From Hormiphora californensis (taxonomy: Eukaryota > Ctenophora > Tentaculata > Cydippida > Pleurobrachiidae): a DNA stretch of 64,000 nt. The notes under the pieces are model-generated. The model saw only the letters and a list, made by a program, of their open reading frames with translations. It was not told the origin of the DNA and ran no database searches. The position numbers were made by a program, and so were the translations under genes. This document shows positions 10,340-22,000 of the stretch, piece by piece (position 1 is the first letter of the stretch; the number at the start of each line of letters is the position of its first letter). The DNA is taken from positions 3,632,385 to 3,696,384 of the forward strand of contig CM035352.1 of NCBI GenBank assembly GCA_020137815.1. Reading direction: 5' to 3'.

Positions 10340-10690
10340 TTAACCCATGAGATAGAGAGCTCGTTGACCGGGCGCTACACAAAGTTCCCTCGACCGAACT
10401 ATGTAACCGTCCCTAAACCACTCCGTTCCAAGATGTGTTAGCAGGGCAGATGGCGATTCCCATTCCTCTATAAACCAAAAAATATCCTCTTTCTCGTAGT
10501 CGCGGTTCGCACTAAATCGGATAACTCCCGGTTCTTGAAGGGAGGTAGTCAAATGCTCCGATACGAGGTCCTTGAACGCTTCTATCTTGGTAGGGTCAAC
10601 GTAGATTTTCACAGTTAACCCCACCTTTCCGGTGTAAGTGGTGGATTTAAGCCAGCCTACCACGTCTGAGATGTTTTCCATCACGGACAT
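10340..10690 (-). CDS. Antibiotic biosynthesis monooxygenase (ABM) domain protein
   Basis: Single-exon, 116 residues. The region from GKVGLTVKIYVDPTKIEAF onward, with PGVIRFSANRDYEKEDIFWFIEEWES and HLGTEWF, follows the dimeric ferredoxin-like ABM fold (beta strand, helix with F..L..., PG.I, then F...E.W). Family members are small heme- or quinone-related monooxygenases, or simple dimeric alpha-beta barrels of unknown role; no substrate can be given. A possible AATAAA on the minus strand lies at about 10202-10215. The gene sits between two direct repeats. Confidence 0.75.
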   Translation of the reverse strand: MSVMENISDVVGWLKSTTYTGKVGLTVKIYVDPTKIEAFKDLVSEHLTTSLQEPGVIRFSANRDYEKEDIFWFIEEWESPSALLTHLGTEWFRDGYIVRSRELCVAPGQRALYLMG

Positions 10691-11162
10691 GACTAGAGAG
10701 AGGAATGAGTGAAATTAGTAATTCCGGGAGAATGGAAGAAGGGGGACCATGAACCTATATCTGAGCACACTGTCAGGTTATGAAGCAATCAAACCAGGGA
10801 TAGACATGCCAAACACATGAAAAAGTACACACTGCCAAGCAAAAATCGGCAAATGCAATGTATGGAAAAGTGTAACATGAGAAACTCCTACACAGGCCAC
10901 AAATCAAACTCGCACTAAATATCGTTGTGCAGCCTGCCGTGGTGAAATCTAATTTCCAACTCATTATCCTTCCTAGTAGATTTTACCATAACAGCCACAC
11001 GTCAAATATATATTCATCATTCGTATTACCGGGCACCCCTTACAAACAACTTGATTATTTTCTTGTGATGTATCCTAACCTAGGACAGCTAAAACAGGCT
11101 CCTTGTTGCGTAAGGGGTGGGACAACAAGCTCCTGTTCGTTATAGAGAGTATGCATTGCCGA

Positions 11163-11290
11163 AATATCGTGATTTATCGAAATTCGTGCATGACATGTCA
11201 AAACTTGCATTCCAATGAACTCGCATTTAAGCTTCATGTTATTTAAATAGTTTTGTTAATTTAATGTCAAAACTGACAAGTACGTAAGAA
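11163..11290 (+). repeat. Direct repeat right of the ABM gene
   Basis: Diverged second copy of 9977-10126, in the same orientation. Confidence 0.55.
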
Positions 11291-11825
11291 TAAGACTAAA
11301 TGGTGCATTCAACTTCATGCCCCTCTGTTCACCAACCCCCCCCCCCTTGATCACAAACCTGAGTAGGTAGTTGTGGAGGTGGATGTGAATTTTCCAGCCA
11401 GCTGGGGTGCCAGGGTGAACGGTTTAAGACAGGAATTATGGCGGGGGTCCTCCTTTTCTAGTCTGTATCAGATGAATAGGGTCAAATTATTGAATAACAA
11501 AGGAGGACTCAGTCCGAAACTATGCCACGGTTGAAACTCTCGAAGGATCAGTTATTTACCTGCCTTGCTCGAACCTATCTCACCGTGCCCCGCATAATAT
11601 AAAGGATTTGAACGAAACAATTATTTACCTGATTGATGGAACTTTAGACCAATGAATGGGCAATTTAGGCAGTTTCAGCCTAAACGGTATGGGCTTCCTG
11701 CTGCGATGGTTTATCATGTCCTATCGACTGTGTGTGTGTACCACAATACTTGAACAAAGCACAAAATGAAAAATCTATAAAAAGATGAATCAGAAGGTGC
11801 GCCAGATCCACAATAGAATATGATA

Positions 11826-11855
11826 ACGAGAGAGAGAGGGGAGAGAGAGAGAGAG

Positions 11856-11933
<78 letters not shown>

Positions 11934-11980
11934 GATAGAGAAAGAGAGAGAGAGAAAGAGAGAGAGAGAGATAGAGAGGG
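11826..11980. repeat. (GA)n microsatellite
   Basis: About 155 bp of GA dinucleotide with GGG and AAAG interruptions. Frames through it on both strands are artefacts. Confidence 0.95.
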
Positions 11981-12287
11981 ACTGCTCACAAAAAGATGTG
12001 GTCAATTGCAAAATGATAGGTTACACCTTACCAACAATTCTAATGCCCCCTGCTGAGAAGCTCACAGATTGCAGCTAGTAGCTCTCCCCCATCACAACCT
12101 GCAGACAATTGGAGCTTTACTATCGGTCGAATTGATCCAATCACTGATCAATGATAATAATAATATTATCTTCCTGTATGAGAGCACTGTCGCTTTTGAG
12201 AATTAAGACGGGCCGGGGTCTGACAGTTATCTTCTGAGGCCTGAGATTATCAGGACCTGAGATTCTCAGGATCTCAGAATCTGAGAA

Positions 12288-12612
12288 TGTGTTTTGGTTG
12301 GTAATGGTATTTAGGGGTGTTTTGGTTGGTATGTGGGGGTGTTTTGGTTGGTATGTGGGGGTGTTTTGGTTGGTATGTGGGGGTGTTTTGGTTGGTATGT
12401 GGGGGTGTTTTGGTTGGTATGTGGGGGTGTTTTGGTTGGTATGTGGGGGTGTTTTGGTTGGTATGTGGGGGTGTTTTGGTTGGTATGTGGGGGTGTTTTG
12501 GTTGGTATGTGGGGGTGTTTTGGTTGGTATGTGGGGGTGTTTTGGTTGGTATGTGGGGGTGTTTTGGTTGGTATGTGGGGGTGTTTTGGTTGGTATGTGG
12601 GGGTGTTTTGGC
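12288..12612 (+). repeat. 22-bp G-rich minisatellite
   Basis: About 14 near-perfect copies of GTGTTTTGGTTGGTATGTGGGG. Each unit has one G run of five plus GG doublets, so G-quadruplex formation on the plus strand is plausible. Three plus frames and one minus frame are open because the unit lacks stops; none is a gene. It lies about 160 bp upstream of the SH3-adaptor start codon. Confidence 0.95.
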
Positions 12613-12775
12613 TATGTATGTTAGTGTTATACTGGGCGGGGGTATTATTTTTCGATCGTTTGACCCAACAATTGTTGCGTCTAACTGAGTGTGTATTGTT
12701 TGTCTTTCAGCCCACTGGTGTGTGTAGTATCTCAGTAGCCACTCTGTTTTTGTCAGTGTTGTTCCAGTTATCATT

Positions 12776-15700
12776 ATGAATGTCAATGGTATGTAAAAAT
12801 GGTTGTTGAGTAATTGATAACTCAACACGAAAATGGAATATCGTATTCTATACCACCTCCCATTTTCTTGTTGTTGTGTAGACTAAAGTATTGGTAATGA
12901 ACAGCTTTTAATGTACCCAATAAAATATGAGAGCACACTTGAAAAAACAAGTCTTCTCGTGTTCTTATTTCTGATAAACTTGGTTTTTAATTAATTTCAC
13001 TACATTGTAGCTGTCCTAGGGTCTGGGATTCTACATAGTTAAGCCCACATATCAAATACTATAATTCCCATCACCCTCTTTGTACAACATTATCTCACCT
13101 AGTAGTCAGGGCATATGATGACAAAATGAGGGCATAATTGTTATCAAGCTGATTCCACTTCTAGTAGACTCTAATAGGTCCCTAGAAACACCAAAAAAAT
13201 GTATAGGATCACACACACATATATATACCAGGCCATGTGGCATGTACTGCTCTGACCTCGATTCACACAGTGTACCATTATCTCCTTGTGCTCATGTACA
13301 TTTTCCTTGCATTGCTCGACCCTCTTTCTCTCTCATGTCCCTTCTATCTGTTAATGTGTTGACTCTCTGATATCACAAGTTTCTACAGGCATATATCTAA
13401 AACTTGAATAAGTACTGCAGACCCACAATTAATAATTTTGTAATTGTAATCCAACCTCCGCAGCTATAATTATTGTATTTGACCCACCCTCTCCTAACCA
13501 GATGAGCTAAAGAAGAAGTTGGCAGGTGGAAAACCAAATCTCCGACACGTACCCAGAGAACCTCCCAAAGAGGAACCCCCTGCCCCACTTGGAGTTCCTC
13601 CTACCGCTCTCAGCCCTCCCAGTCCACGACCCAAAATGAAGGTTTGAATTTTGAGTTGCCTGGCTAGACTGTGTAGTGTGTTTCGGGCGCCCCTTTACAA
13701 ATGTAAAGGGAGGGTTAGAACATAACAAATTTTGAGTTTGTATTGCAAATTGTAGCCTTCCCCTATTACTATATCATCAATATGCAAAAACAATCATTGA
13801 GTCATGGTTTGGTAATAAAAACATGACATTTTCTAGCACAAAAACCACGGGAAAACTTCTACACTTGTCTCATATTTAACACTCAGTATATTTACTTCTC
13901 AGAGCAAGCCCCCAGCTAAGGAGGTAGTGCTAAAAGCGGAAGCTGAGTTCTCCTATGATGCTGCGATGGAGGACGAGATCTCGTTTGAGGAGGGAGATAT
14001 TTTTATAGTTCACAACAGGGAGATATACGATGGTTGGGCCGAGGGTGAAATAAAAGGAAAAAGGGGTGTCTTCCCGAATAACTATGTCCGATTTTACGAA
14101 GAGAGAGTGCTGCCTCCGCCCGGGAAAGCGCCAATTCTTCCACCCAAGGTTGTAATATTAGGTTGTCCAGTAAAGATTTTCGTTTAGCTTTTATGGGAAA
14201 ATGGTTTGAGATAGAGCAAAATGGACTTCACCACCGTTTTTCTCACGCGATTTTGGATCGGAATATCATGCCTGATATTGGTATATGGCTGTTCTGGGGA
14301 TCCATCAGGCTATTTTCTCTACCCCACTCTTGTTGCCGCTGTTCGGGGTTACCAAAGTTTTTTAAACGCCGCCCGAAGAAAACTGGTACAGTCTTTTTAG
14401 CTCCTATGGTGCTTAATCGATAGCAAATCGTCTGAGGATGAAATTTATATGCGATTTGGGTCTCTACGCGTTCGCTAGTAACCACTAGATCAGTAAATGT
14501 AACATAAAAAGCGAAAAACACACATAAAAACTGGCCCGTTTTGGGGTACATGTTCGAAAACGTCTATTATTCACTTTAAAAGTCAACCAATCAAATAATT
14601 GGCTTTGCTATGTCTTAGAACTTACTTAGAACTATCTTTCACTGTAGAGTTTTTTATTATAAGCCAATCCTGATGAGACCCGGAAGTGAAAGTTTCTAAT
14701 TTTTACCAATTTTTTTGGAGGCCCATTGCTCAGTGTCAAATTAAAGATAAGATGTTTTATTACATCTTGAACAGTAGGTAATTGTCCAATGAACAAGCTT
14801 GATGCAACAAAACATCACTCCGGTACCATTTTGAAGAAGTACAGCAGCTTTAGTACTAAAACTTGAAAATCGCGAAGTAACCCCGTACAGCAGCAACAAG
14901 AGTGGGGTAGAGAAAATAGCCTGGTGTGAACCGAGAACAGCCATATACCGATATCAGACATGATATTCCTATCCAAAATCGCTTAAGAAAAACGGTGGTG
15001 AAGTCCATTTTACTCTATCTCAAAAACAGTTTCCCATAAAAGCGAAACGAAAATCTTTACTGGACAACCTAATAAGTTATAAATTTCGGTAGTTTTTGGG
15101 TAATGTTGGTGACTAATGACTATTAGGTAGTTTTGGGTTGTGTGGATCACCTCCGCTCTGTGAGTGTTTGGTAGATCAAGAATTTGGGTAGTTTATGTTC
15201 AAAATCGTGGGCAAACACTAATCTCCAAACTCTTATAGACTCAGACTGGTCCCCCGCCTACTCCTGGACCTCCACCTCCCTCCATTCCAGCCCCATCGAT
15301 CCCCGCACCAGGGCGGAAAGAGAGCCTGATACCATCAACACCAGCCCCCTCATGCCCAGCACCGGGCCGAAAATCAAGTCTGGTCCCTACTACTCCCGCC
15401 CCCAGTTTGAGCAAGGTAATGAAAATCAAACCCGAATAAAATACTTGATTTCTAAATGACGACTTCATTTCAGAGTCCGGCACCTGGTAGAAAGTTCTCC
15501 ACGGCAACTCTTCCTCCACCCTCTAAGGCTCCCTCCCAGACCCCGGATAAACCGTTTAGTAGTGCCTCCAGTATTATCCGTCGCCTCCAAGATGGTGGCA
15601 GCGGTGGTGTTGGTACCTCTCCCTCTTTTAACAACAAGGTACTGTTGTCGATCTTTTCTTAAATGGAAGGGCAACACGTAAATCCATTTACATAGTAAGT

Positions 15701-16463
15701 TGTAAACTTAACCTCCCTTCCGTTATTTAGACGCCACTGGGAGGCAGGACGAGCTCTGAAATGCAAATCAAAGTTCCCACCTCTGGACCTCCTAAGCAGG
15801 TGAGTTCCAAACTTGAAATGATGTAAAAACAACACTGGGCTTAACAACCAGTAACCGACCGAATCAGGAAATACTGGTCCCTGATTGGCTGATAACCAGT
15901 CACGTGACCTAAATAACGAGTTCTGATTGGTTGTTTACTTGTTTCGGTCGGTTCCTGTTAATAACCTAATAAAGTTCCCAATAAAATGATCTAGTGATGG
16001 ACTAATATTTGCACCTTCACAGGACATGAAGGCTATGACTATTGGCCGTGTAACAGGACGAACCCCACCACCACCGTTTAACCCTGTTGAGGTGGCCGAG
16101 ACGCCTCCTCCAGCAGGACCACCTCGCCGGGCACCGCCACAAGTTGCCCCTCTCCGGGCACCGCCACAAGTTGCCCCTCCCACCCCGGAGCCGGAGGAGG
16201 CTATTACGGAGGATTTCTATGAAGACATGGACATGACCCCAACTGCGGCTGAAACAGAGGAGCTGAAGGAGAAAATGGGAGATATGGAGAGAAAGTTTAA
16301 TAAACTATTTGATATGCTGGAGGGTGAGTTAAAGGATGAGAGAAACGCGAGAAAAGCACTGGAAACGGAAGTAGAGTCTCTCAAAAAGATGGTTTCTATG
16401 TTGAGAGAGATGGTAGAGTTGAGTTTTTGTTTTCTAGTGGTGTGTTACATTTCATTTGATTAG
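12776..16463 (+). CDS. SH3 adaptor with proline-rich repeats and C-terminal coiled coil (CIN85/CD2AP-like)
   Basis: Model of seven exons: 12776-12788, 13502-13641, 13903-14148, 15239-15415, 15474-15638, 15731-15799, 16023-16463; phases agree at every junction (about 416 residues). The N-terminus (DELKKKLAGG...LRHV) resembles a WH2-like actin-binding helix, which is tentative. One SH3 domain follows (from about AEAEFSYDAAMEDEISFEEGD to GVFPNNYVRFYEE, with the ALYDY-like, acidic and PNNYV signatures). Next come proline-rich segments with PAPGRK repeated three times and an APPQVAPLR repeat, then a C-terminal coiled coil (about EELKEKMGDMERKFNKLFDM onward). The single SH3 plus PRD plus coil order suggests a reduced relative of SH3KBP1/CD2AP endocytic/actin scaffolds. 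The last exon could instead splice at 16412 (ATG|GTAGAG), but no further exon was found. A first exon of only 13 nt rests on phase fit and an ATG, so the true start is uncertain. Confidence 0.72.
14158..15072. mobile_element. 915-bp mariner-type non-autonomous element (copy 1)
   Basis: Termini TTAGGTTGTCCAGTAAAGAT are inverted at the two ends and flanked by TA on both sides, as in Tc1/mariner elements. The inverted homology extends for well over 100 bp inward. No transposase frame. It occupies the intron between exons 3 and 4 of the SH3-adaptor gene. A second copy of exactly the same length is at 55541-56455. Confidence 0.88.
15833..15975. mobile_element. Short inverted-repeat element
   Basis: GTAACCGACCGAA near 15850 pairs with TTCGGTCGGTTCC near 15944, and internal CTGATTGGCTG/CTGATTGGTTG and CACGTGAC motifs are present. 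It lies in the last intron of the SH3-adaptor gene. Probably a small MITE. Confidence 0.5.
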
Positions 16464-17341
16464 TTGTCAGAAAACACTTAATTTGTTGTTTTATTCGGGG
16501 CTAGTTTATCATTGTTCCGAAGCATCCGATGACCATATATGGGTATGAGGGTACCGGACAAAAACTCGAATGGACGATAACTCGAACTCGAACTCGAAAA
16601 TTTCGGACTATAACTCACATTTTGAAAATCTCGAATCTAGGTGAGTTATAGTCCGGATCTGGTGACTTTTTGTCCGCCCCACTATTTAGGGTGAGTTAGA
16701 GTCCCAGATGGACATTAACTCACCTCCCATGGGAACTCGAGATTGCGGCCGATAGGCCGGAAACGAGAGTTCACTGGTTTATATTCCCTTAGTAGTGTTA
16801 GGGTTATTGTTTGGGTTCGAGGTTAGGGCTGTATTAGGGTTGGGTTGGGTTTTACGGTAAAAACCAGGTGAGTTTCAATTTCGACATTTTGTCCTAGCTA
16901 TCGCCTTTTTGTCCTAGCAAAAAGTCGAAAATAAAGCGGACAGAAAGTCACCAAAAAATAAAAAGTCGACGCCAATTTTCGGACAATAACTCACTTTCGA
17001 GTTACAGTCCAGGTGAGTTACAGTCCTAGAGCCGGGTATGATTGGATCGTTGCTAAGGACGGTTGCTACGCGCACTGCGCACAATGTGTACTTTCATTTC
17101 AACTGAATGCTCGCGCGTTCCAAAACTGGAGAATTTCACTGGGAATTTGTGACAACGTTCGGGACACAAAAATTAAAAACGGATTTATAAAATCGGGGAA
17201 TGGAGTCATGAATTATTGGATTATAAATTCTTTTTGAAATGTACAACTTTTTTATTATTTACACATTTTAAATCACTTTTTATCAGTCAACTTTATCACC
17301 GTTTTCAGTCAAATGTAAACACTTTACAACACATGAACAGT
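16464..17341. other. Intergenic region between convergent SH3-adaptor and MLF genes
   Basis: From about 16548 to 17035 the motif GTGAGTTA(T/C/G)AGTCC recurs in both orientations with CTCGAACTCGAA runs, suggesting a decayed inverted-repeat element. Telomere-like strings (TTAGGG, TTGGG) occur at about 16797-16855. A minus-strand AATAAA at about 17251-17256 probably serves MLF. Confidence 0.45.
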
Positions 17342-18637
17342 CTATTTATGAGCAATTGCAGGTCGATTTCCCCTCCCTCCTCGACCTTGAGGGAGCTGCC
17401 TGCCAGCTCTTTCTCCTCCCCTGTACAGACCGCCTGCTTTCTTCTGCCACTCGGCATCAAATTCCCCCGCTTGGGACTCCTCAAATCCAATACGGTCCGT
17501 TTTCTCCTCCCTTGCATCTCGAACCTGTGATCTCTCCTGGATCGTGGCTCGATCTCCAATATGCCGACCATACTGCATTCTATGTGTCTTAGTTGCACTG
17601 TCCTTGTATCCCTTCTTGGTTTCCTTGATCTGAAAGCAATGTTATTGTGGGTCAAGTAATACATGTTATAAATTCAGCCATAGAAATGAAATCTGAATCC
17701 CCCAAAGTAACAACATCCAGTATAACTTCTAACCCTTCTAAGCTCCTGAAAGCCCTCAGGACCCGACGCCATTATACCCTCGTAAGGACCCAATTACACA
17801 TAACACAAACACCCTCTTACCCCGCCAGGACCCCTAGCAGTAGAAGACACAGCTTGGTATTCCTTGGGTTCCTCATCCCCCTTTTTGGAATAGCAGTACA
17901 CTTGCTGGTGTGAGTACACATTACCATCTCGTGACATCTCGCTCAGATCTCGTTGTAGTGCACCCTAAAAGGGAGTGTATTGTACAGTAATTGGGAGGGG
18001 TTACAAACAGAAATTACTGGAAGTATTTGTTCCAATTGTAATCTAACCATGTCGGGAAAAGAAAAGAATCCAGCTCGATCTCGGTTGGCAACTTCACCTC
18101 CTTTATTACCCCTTGGTCTTTCTAACGCCTGAAATGAAGGGTTAGCTTACACTAAATGGGCCTATGTTTCTCAGTTTTTCACCTCTATAGGCTGATTGAC
18201 ATCTATCACGAGAGAAATACCAGGGAAGGCCCGGGCATGTTTCCTCCCATCATGTCTCCCATGAGTCGATCCATGTCTCTGAAGATATTCTCTCCTCCTC
18301 CAAGTTGTCCAAAGTTACTTCGTATATTGCTGTTGAAGTCCCTGTTATAGTGGTGTGGAATATATTTTAGAAAATGGAAAAGATTCTGCAAAGTTCAAAG
18401 ATCGATCTAAGACTGTAAGAAACTAACGGTATTTGGCCCCAATATTCCGGGCAAAACCCTTTCCCCCGAAAATCCTAGTAAATATAATTCATTTGTTCGA
18501 AGAATCGAAGCGTGCGAAAGGGGGTCTAGCTAGGCAGTAGGCAAAGTAAATCGGGGTCCGACTGTCTCACACTGTGTCTTACACATTGCAGAATGTACCA
18601 ACCTAAAGAAAGGATCATCGTCAAATCCTCTAAACAT
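17342..18637 (-). CDS. MLF: Myeloid leukemia factor family protein
   Basis: Five exons on the minus strand: 18637-18603, 18341-18221, 18128-18048, 17964-17821, 17629-17342; all phases agree, about 222 residues. The N-terminus MFRGFDDDPFF is the family hallmark. The core carries the MLF signature: YCYSKKGDEEPKEYQA (known family pattern S...S.SK.GDEPP..YQA), ARGPGGIKETKKGYKDS, then GRHIGDRATIQERS and EFDAEWQKKAGG. MLF proteins are adaptor-like, shuttle between nucleus and cytoplasm, and act with 14-3-3 and DnaJ/Hsp70 partners. An RGG-like, Arg/Gly-rich tail follows. A minus-strand polyA signal lies about 90 nt past the stop. Intron 1 contains the end of a Tigger-like element (18564). Length is close to vertebrate MLF1/2. 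Confidence 0.92.
18426..18564. mobile_element. Tigger/pogo-like MITE end in MLF intron 1
   Basis: The right end AAATCGGGGTCCGACTG matches the terminal sequence of the elements at 44039 and 63830. The interior shares GGGCAAAACCCTTTCCCCCGA with 41687-41850. Confidence 0.6.
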
Positions 18638-19013
18638 GGCCAATAGACTTGAAAACCTCCTAGAAGGGAGTGTAATTATGTTGACTTGTTCAGATATGCG
18701 GCCTTATAATACTTTTCAACTAAAAAGAGTTAACAATGCAAGAGAGAGAATTAGAGAAAGCAAGGGTGTATTTGATGCATGATGATGACCATGATCATGC
18801 ATGTTAATACAGAAATTACAGCGTTGTATGAATGTAAAAGTTACATTTTGTACACAACAAAAAACAAGTTGACAATAATATAATATGGACACGGTCTACT
18901 TCAATACATTTAGAACGACCCGCGTTCGGCTCTAAACTCCGGCAGTCTCACTCCCTCAACTGTCACTGTTTTGCTGCAGCCCTCCAGCTCTCTCTCTTTT
19001 CCCTCTGCAGCGG

Positions 19014-22000
19014 TCACTGTGTTGCTGCAGTTGCCAGGTTTTGTTGTAACATCGTGTTCAAGTTAGCAACCTGCTTAGCGACCTGACCCTTTAGTGGCAC
19101 GTAGTCGGATTCTTGACTCTGAAAACAATGTCGCATGATTAGTGATTACTGATTAGTAAGCTGATGCCATAATTGAGACTTCTCCCAGTGCTATAAAACT
19201 GGGGGAAAATAGAAACGATCACCCATAAGATGTCATGAGAACTGAACTGAAGGAACATCTATTAATGGAATGGTCAGGTGAATGGTTAGGTACCTTGCTG
19301 GCAATGAAATCTTTGACAAGTTGGTTGTTTTGCTCCAGATGTTGCCACTTTTTCTCTAAGTTATTTAATTGCGTGTATGTATCGTTATCATCTAGTGTCG
19401 TCTTTAGCTCGTCATGCTGGGGGGTTAAAGAATGTGTTAGATCTAGAGGAAGATTGTGAGAAGGTGGGTGGTTAGGAACGGGGTGGTGATGACATCGCAG
19501 GCTTCGTTTAGCCGCGCTGCCCATGGCTAGTGTAGGGGTGACTGCGTCACCAAGGAAAGGGGTGGTTACTAGTTGTTAGCACCGTGGGTTTCAAATGATT
19601 AGATCAGAGGAGGCTAGAAAACTGGCTAGCGGTGAGTGGTCAAGTCACAAGATACATTGCTCGGGAGGTAATCAGAATCACGATGAAATTCTTCCCATAG
19701 TTATTACCTTGGCTTGAAGTGCAGCAAGGTTAGATTTACTCGCATCCCGTGTTCCCAAGATCTGCTCCTTTTCCTCGCTCAGGGTCACCCTCTTCTGGTC
19801 GAGTTCATCTTTTAGCTTGCTCGTGTCACTGTACTTTTCCAACTCACCATTCATAGTGGCTATCTTGTCTTGCAATTGGACCTGGGGAGAGAAAGTGGGT
19901 TAACTATTGACAGCTCTTATTATCGCCTGGCGCACAAAGGAGAGCACCGAGCTAGGAAGTGGTCAATACTCAATGGCCAGTGGATAAATATCGGAGCATT
20001 CAACAACAATCATCCCGACATCCCGTGGCACACAAAGGAGAGCCCCCACTCCCTAGTTAAAAGCTAGGAAGTGGTCATAATACCATCAGATAACCTACCA
20101 TCTCAGAGTTGATCTTGGCTTCCAGCTGCTCTAATTTATTGAAATCGCTCTTCAGCTTCCCCTTGTCCGTCTCCAAAGTGGCTAGGGTTTCCTGGGCCCG
20201 GCCAGCCTCCGAGGATTTGAATTCTAGATCTTCCTTTAATTCATTGTAGTCTCGGACACTAGGCAGCAACTTAGCACGGGATAGACCTACGAGATGAGAG
20301 ACGATGGTCATTGGTCAATAATCGAAGGGGAAGGTGATCACTGCGCTGGCAAGCGCAAAGGTTGCCATCCCCCCTCAAAAGCGTCCCCAGAAACGCAATT
20401 ATAAGTTTTATGGGTGCTTGGCTGAAAAACCGGAGTTACACACTATTCAGGCCTAATGACCACCTAAGCTCTACCTTATAAATCCCACGTGATTAATAAT
20501 CTCTACACAGCTGTAGTTCTAGGTCTCTAGTATCATAACAGAACACGCAGCAAAGACTATTTTATGGGGGAAAGGGTTTAAAGACAGTTTTAAAGACAGG
20601 AATAAAACAGAACTATTTAGGGTGCCGCTCCTCTCTGTTTTACAATTGTTTCTCTCCGTCACTTTTAGCACCATCCACTCACAGTGGCCTTTTTCATGGG
20701 AGTAGGTGGTCATTAAGGAAAATATTTTTTTGAACCTATCTGGTAGCTTTTTTGACGTAGAATCAAATGCACCCCTCACTCATGCCTTGATTTTTTGAGG
20801 AAAGTGGTGTTTTTCCAAAAAGAAGGGTAATTGAAAAATTTTCGAAAAAATTTTTATGAGCTTATCTGGTAGCTTTTTTGACGTAGAATCAAATGCACCC
20901 CTCACTCATGCCTTGATTTTTTGAGGAAAGTGGTGTTTTTCCAAAAAGAAGGGTAATTGAAAAATTTTCGAAAAAATTTTTATGAACTTATCTGGTAGCT
21001 GATTGTCCTTGCCTCGGATAGTGCTCTACTCACCAGGAGGAGCTGTTTACAAATAAAAACAAGGAAGTTTAGTTCAACAGTTTACACATGTTTCAATACA
21101 AAATTGTATTTCATCAGAACTGAATCACACTTGTCCCGTTCCAGGTTTCTTGCTTGCTCCTTCATAAAGCCATCCAATTAGAGATTGTATTTCTTGTGAT
21201 GTCTGCAACTACCCATGATCTCGCTTCTCCGGTTTAGGAGTTGGTGGTTCCTGGACTCCATCAAAATCTCCATCTTCTCGGTAGTGCACAGGTCACAGAA
21301 CCGATCCCCAATTCTGTACGGTCTTCCCTTTTTCCTCACTTTCCAAGTGATCCCGAATGTGATCCCCCTGTCCTTCAACTCCCACACCTTTTCAGACAGC
21401 CTTGTAGATGTTCTTTTTTCGGAGTTGTTGAATGTGTGCTTGTGCTGGCTGAATCGGGTTTTAAATGAGTTCCCTGTTAACCCGATGTAGAGAAATTTCT
21501 GGTTGCAGCTGGTCTTCAGTTGAGCTTCGTATACCAATGATTCGGTGAGGCACTTTCCATCCAATGGACAACTTCCCTTGTCCTTACAGTTGCATAATTT
21601 ATCAGGCACATCTGTTGGTTTTTTGACGTAGAATCAAATGCACCCCTCACTCATGCCTTGATTTTTTGAGGAAAGTGGTGTTTTTTCAAAAAGAAGGGTA
21701 ATTGAAAAATTTTCGAAAATTTTTTTATGAACTTATCTGGTAGCTTTTTTGACGTAGAATCAAATGCACCCCTCACTCATGCCTTAATTTTTTGAGGAAA
21801 GTGGTGTTTTTTCAGTTTTTAGTCTTTTTAGGCTTCTTGGACAACCATACTTAAAATTTAGCTGGAGCAGGTGAAATGGGGATCCATAACAATTTAAATG
21901 TGGTTGATAGTAAGAAATCGAACAAATTTATATCTCATTCAAAATTTTTTTTTCAAACTTCATCCAGGGCGTTTTTATGGTCAAAAAACGAAGAAAACTT

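Larger units (their letters stand above)
10691..12275. other. Intergenic region between ABM gene and GT-rich minisatellite
   Basis: Contains the right direct repeat, a C-run at about 11335, and a (GA)n tract at about 11826-11980. No exon could be supported. Confidence 0.4.

Noticed and set aside
12274-12828. Four overlapping frames of up to 184 codons on both strands
   Set aside because: All run through the 22-bp minisatellite, whose unit lacks stops. No domain or splice context.
17356-17592. Plus-strand frame of 78 codons over the last MLF exon
   Set aside because: Antisense shadow; the minus strand carries conserved MLF sequence with matching splice phases.
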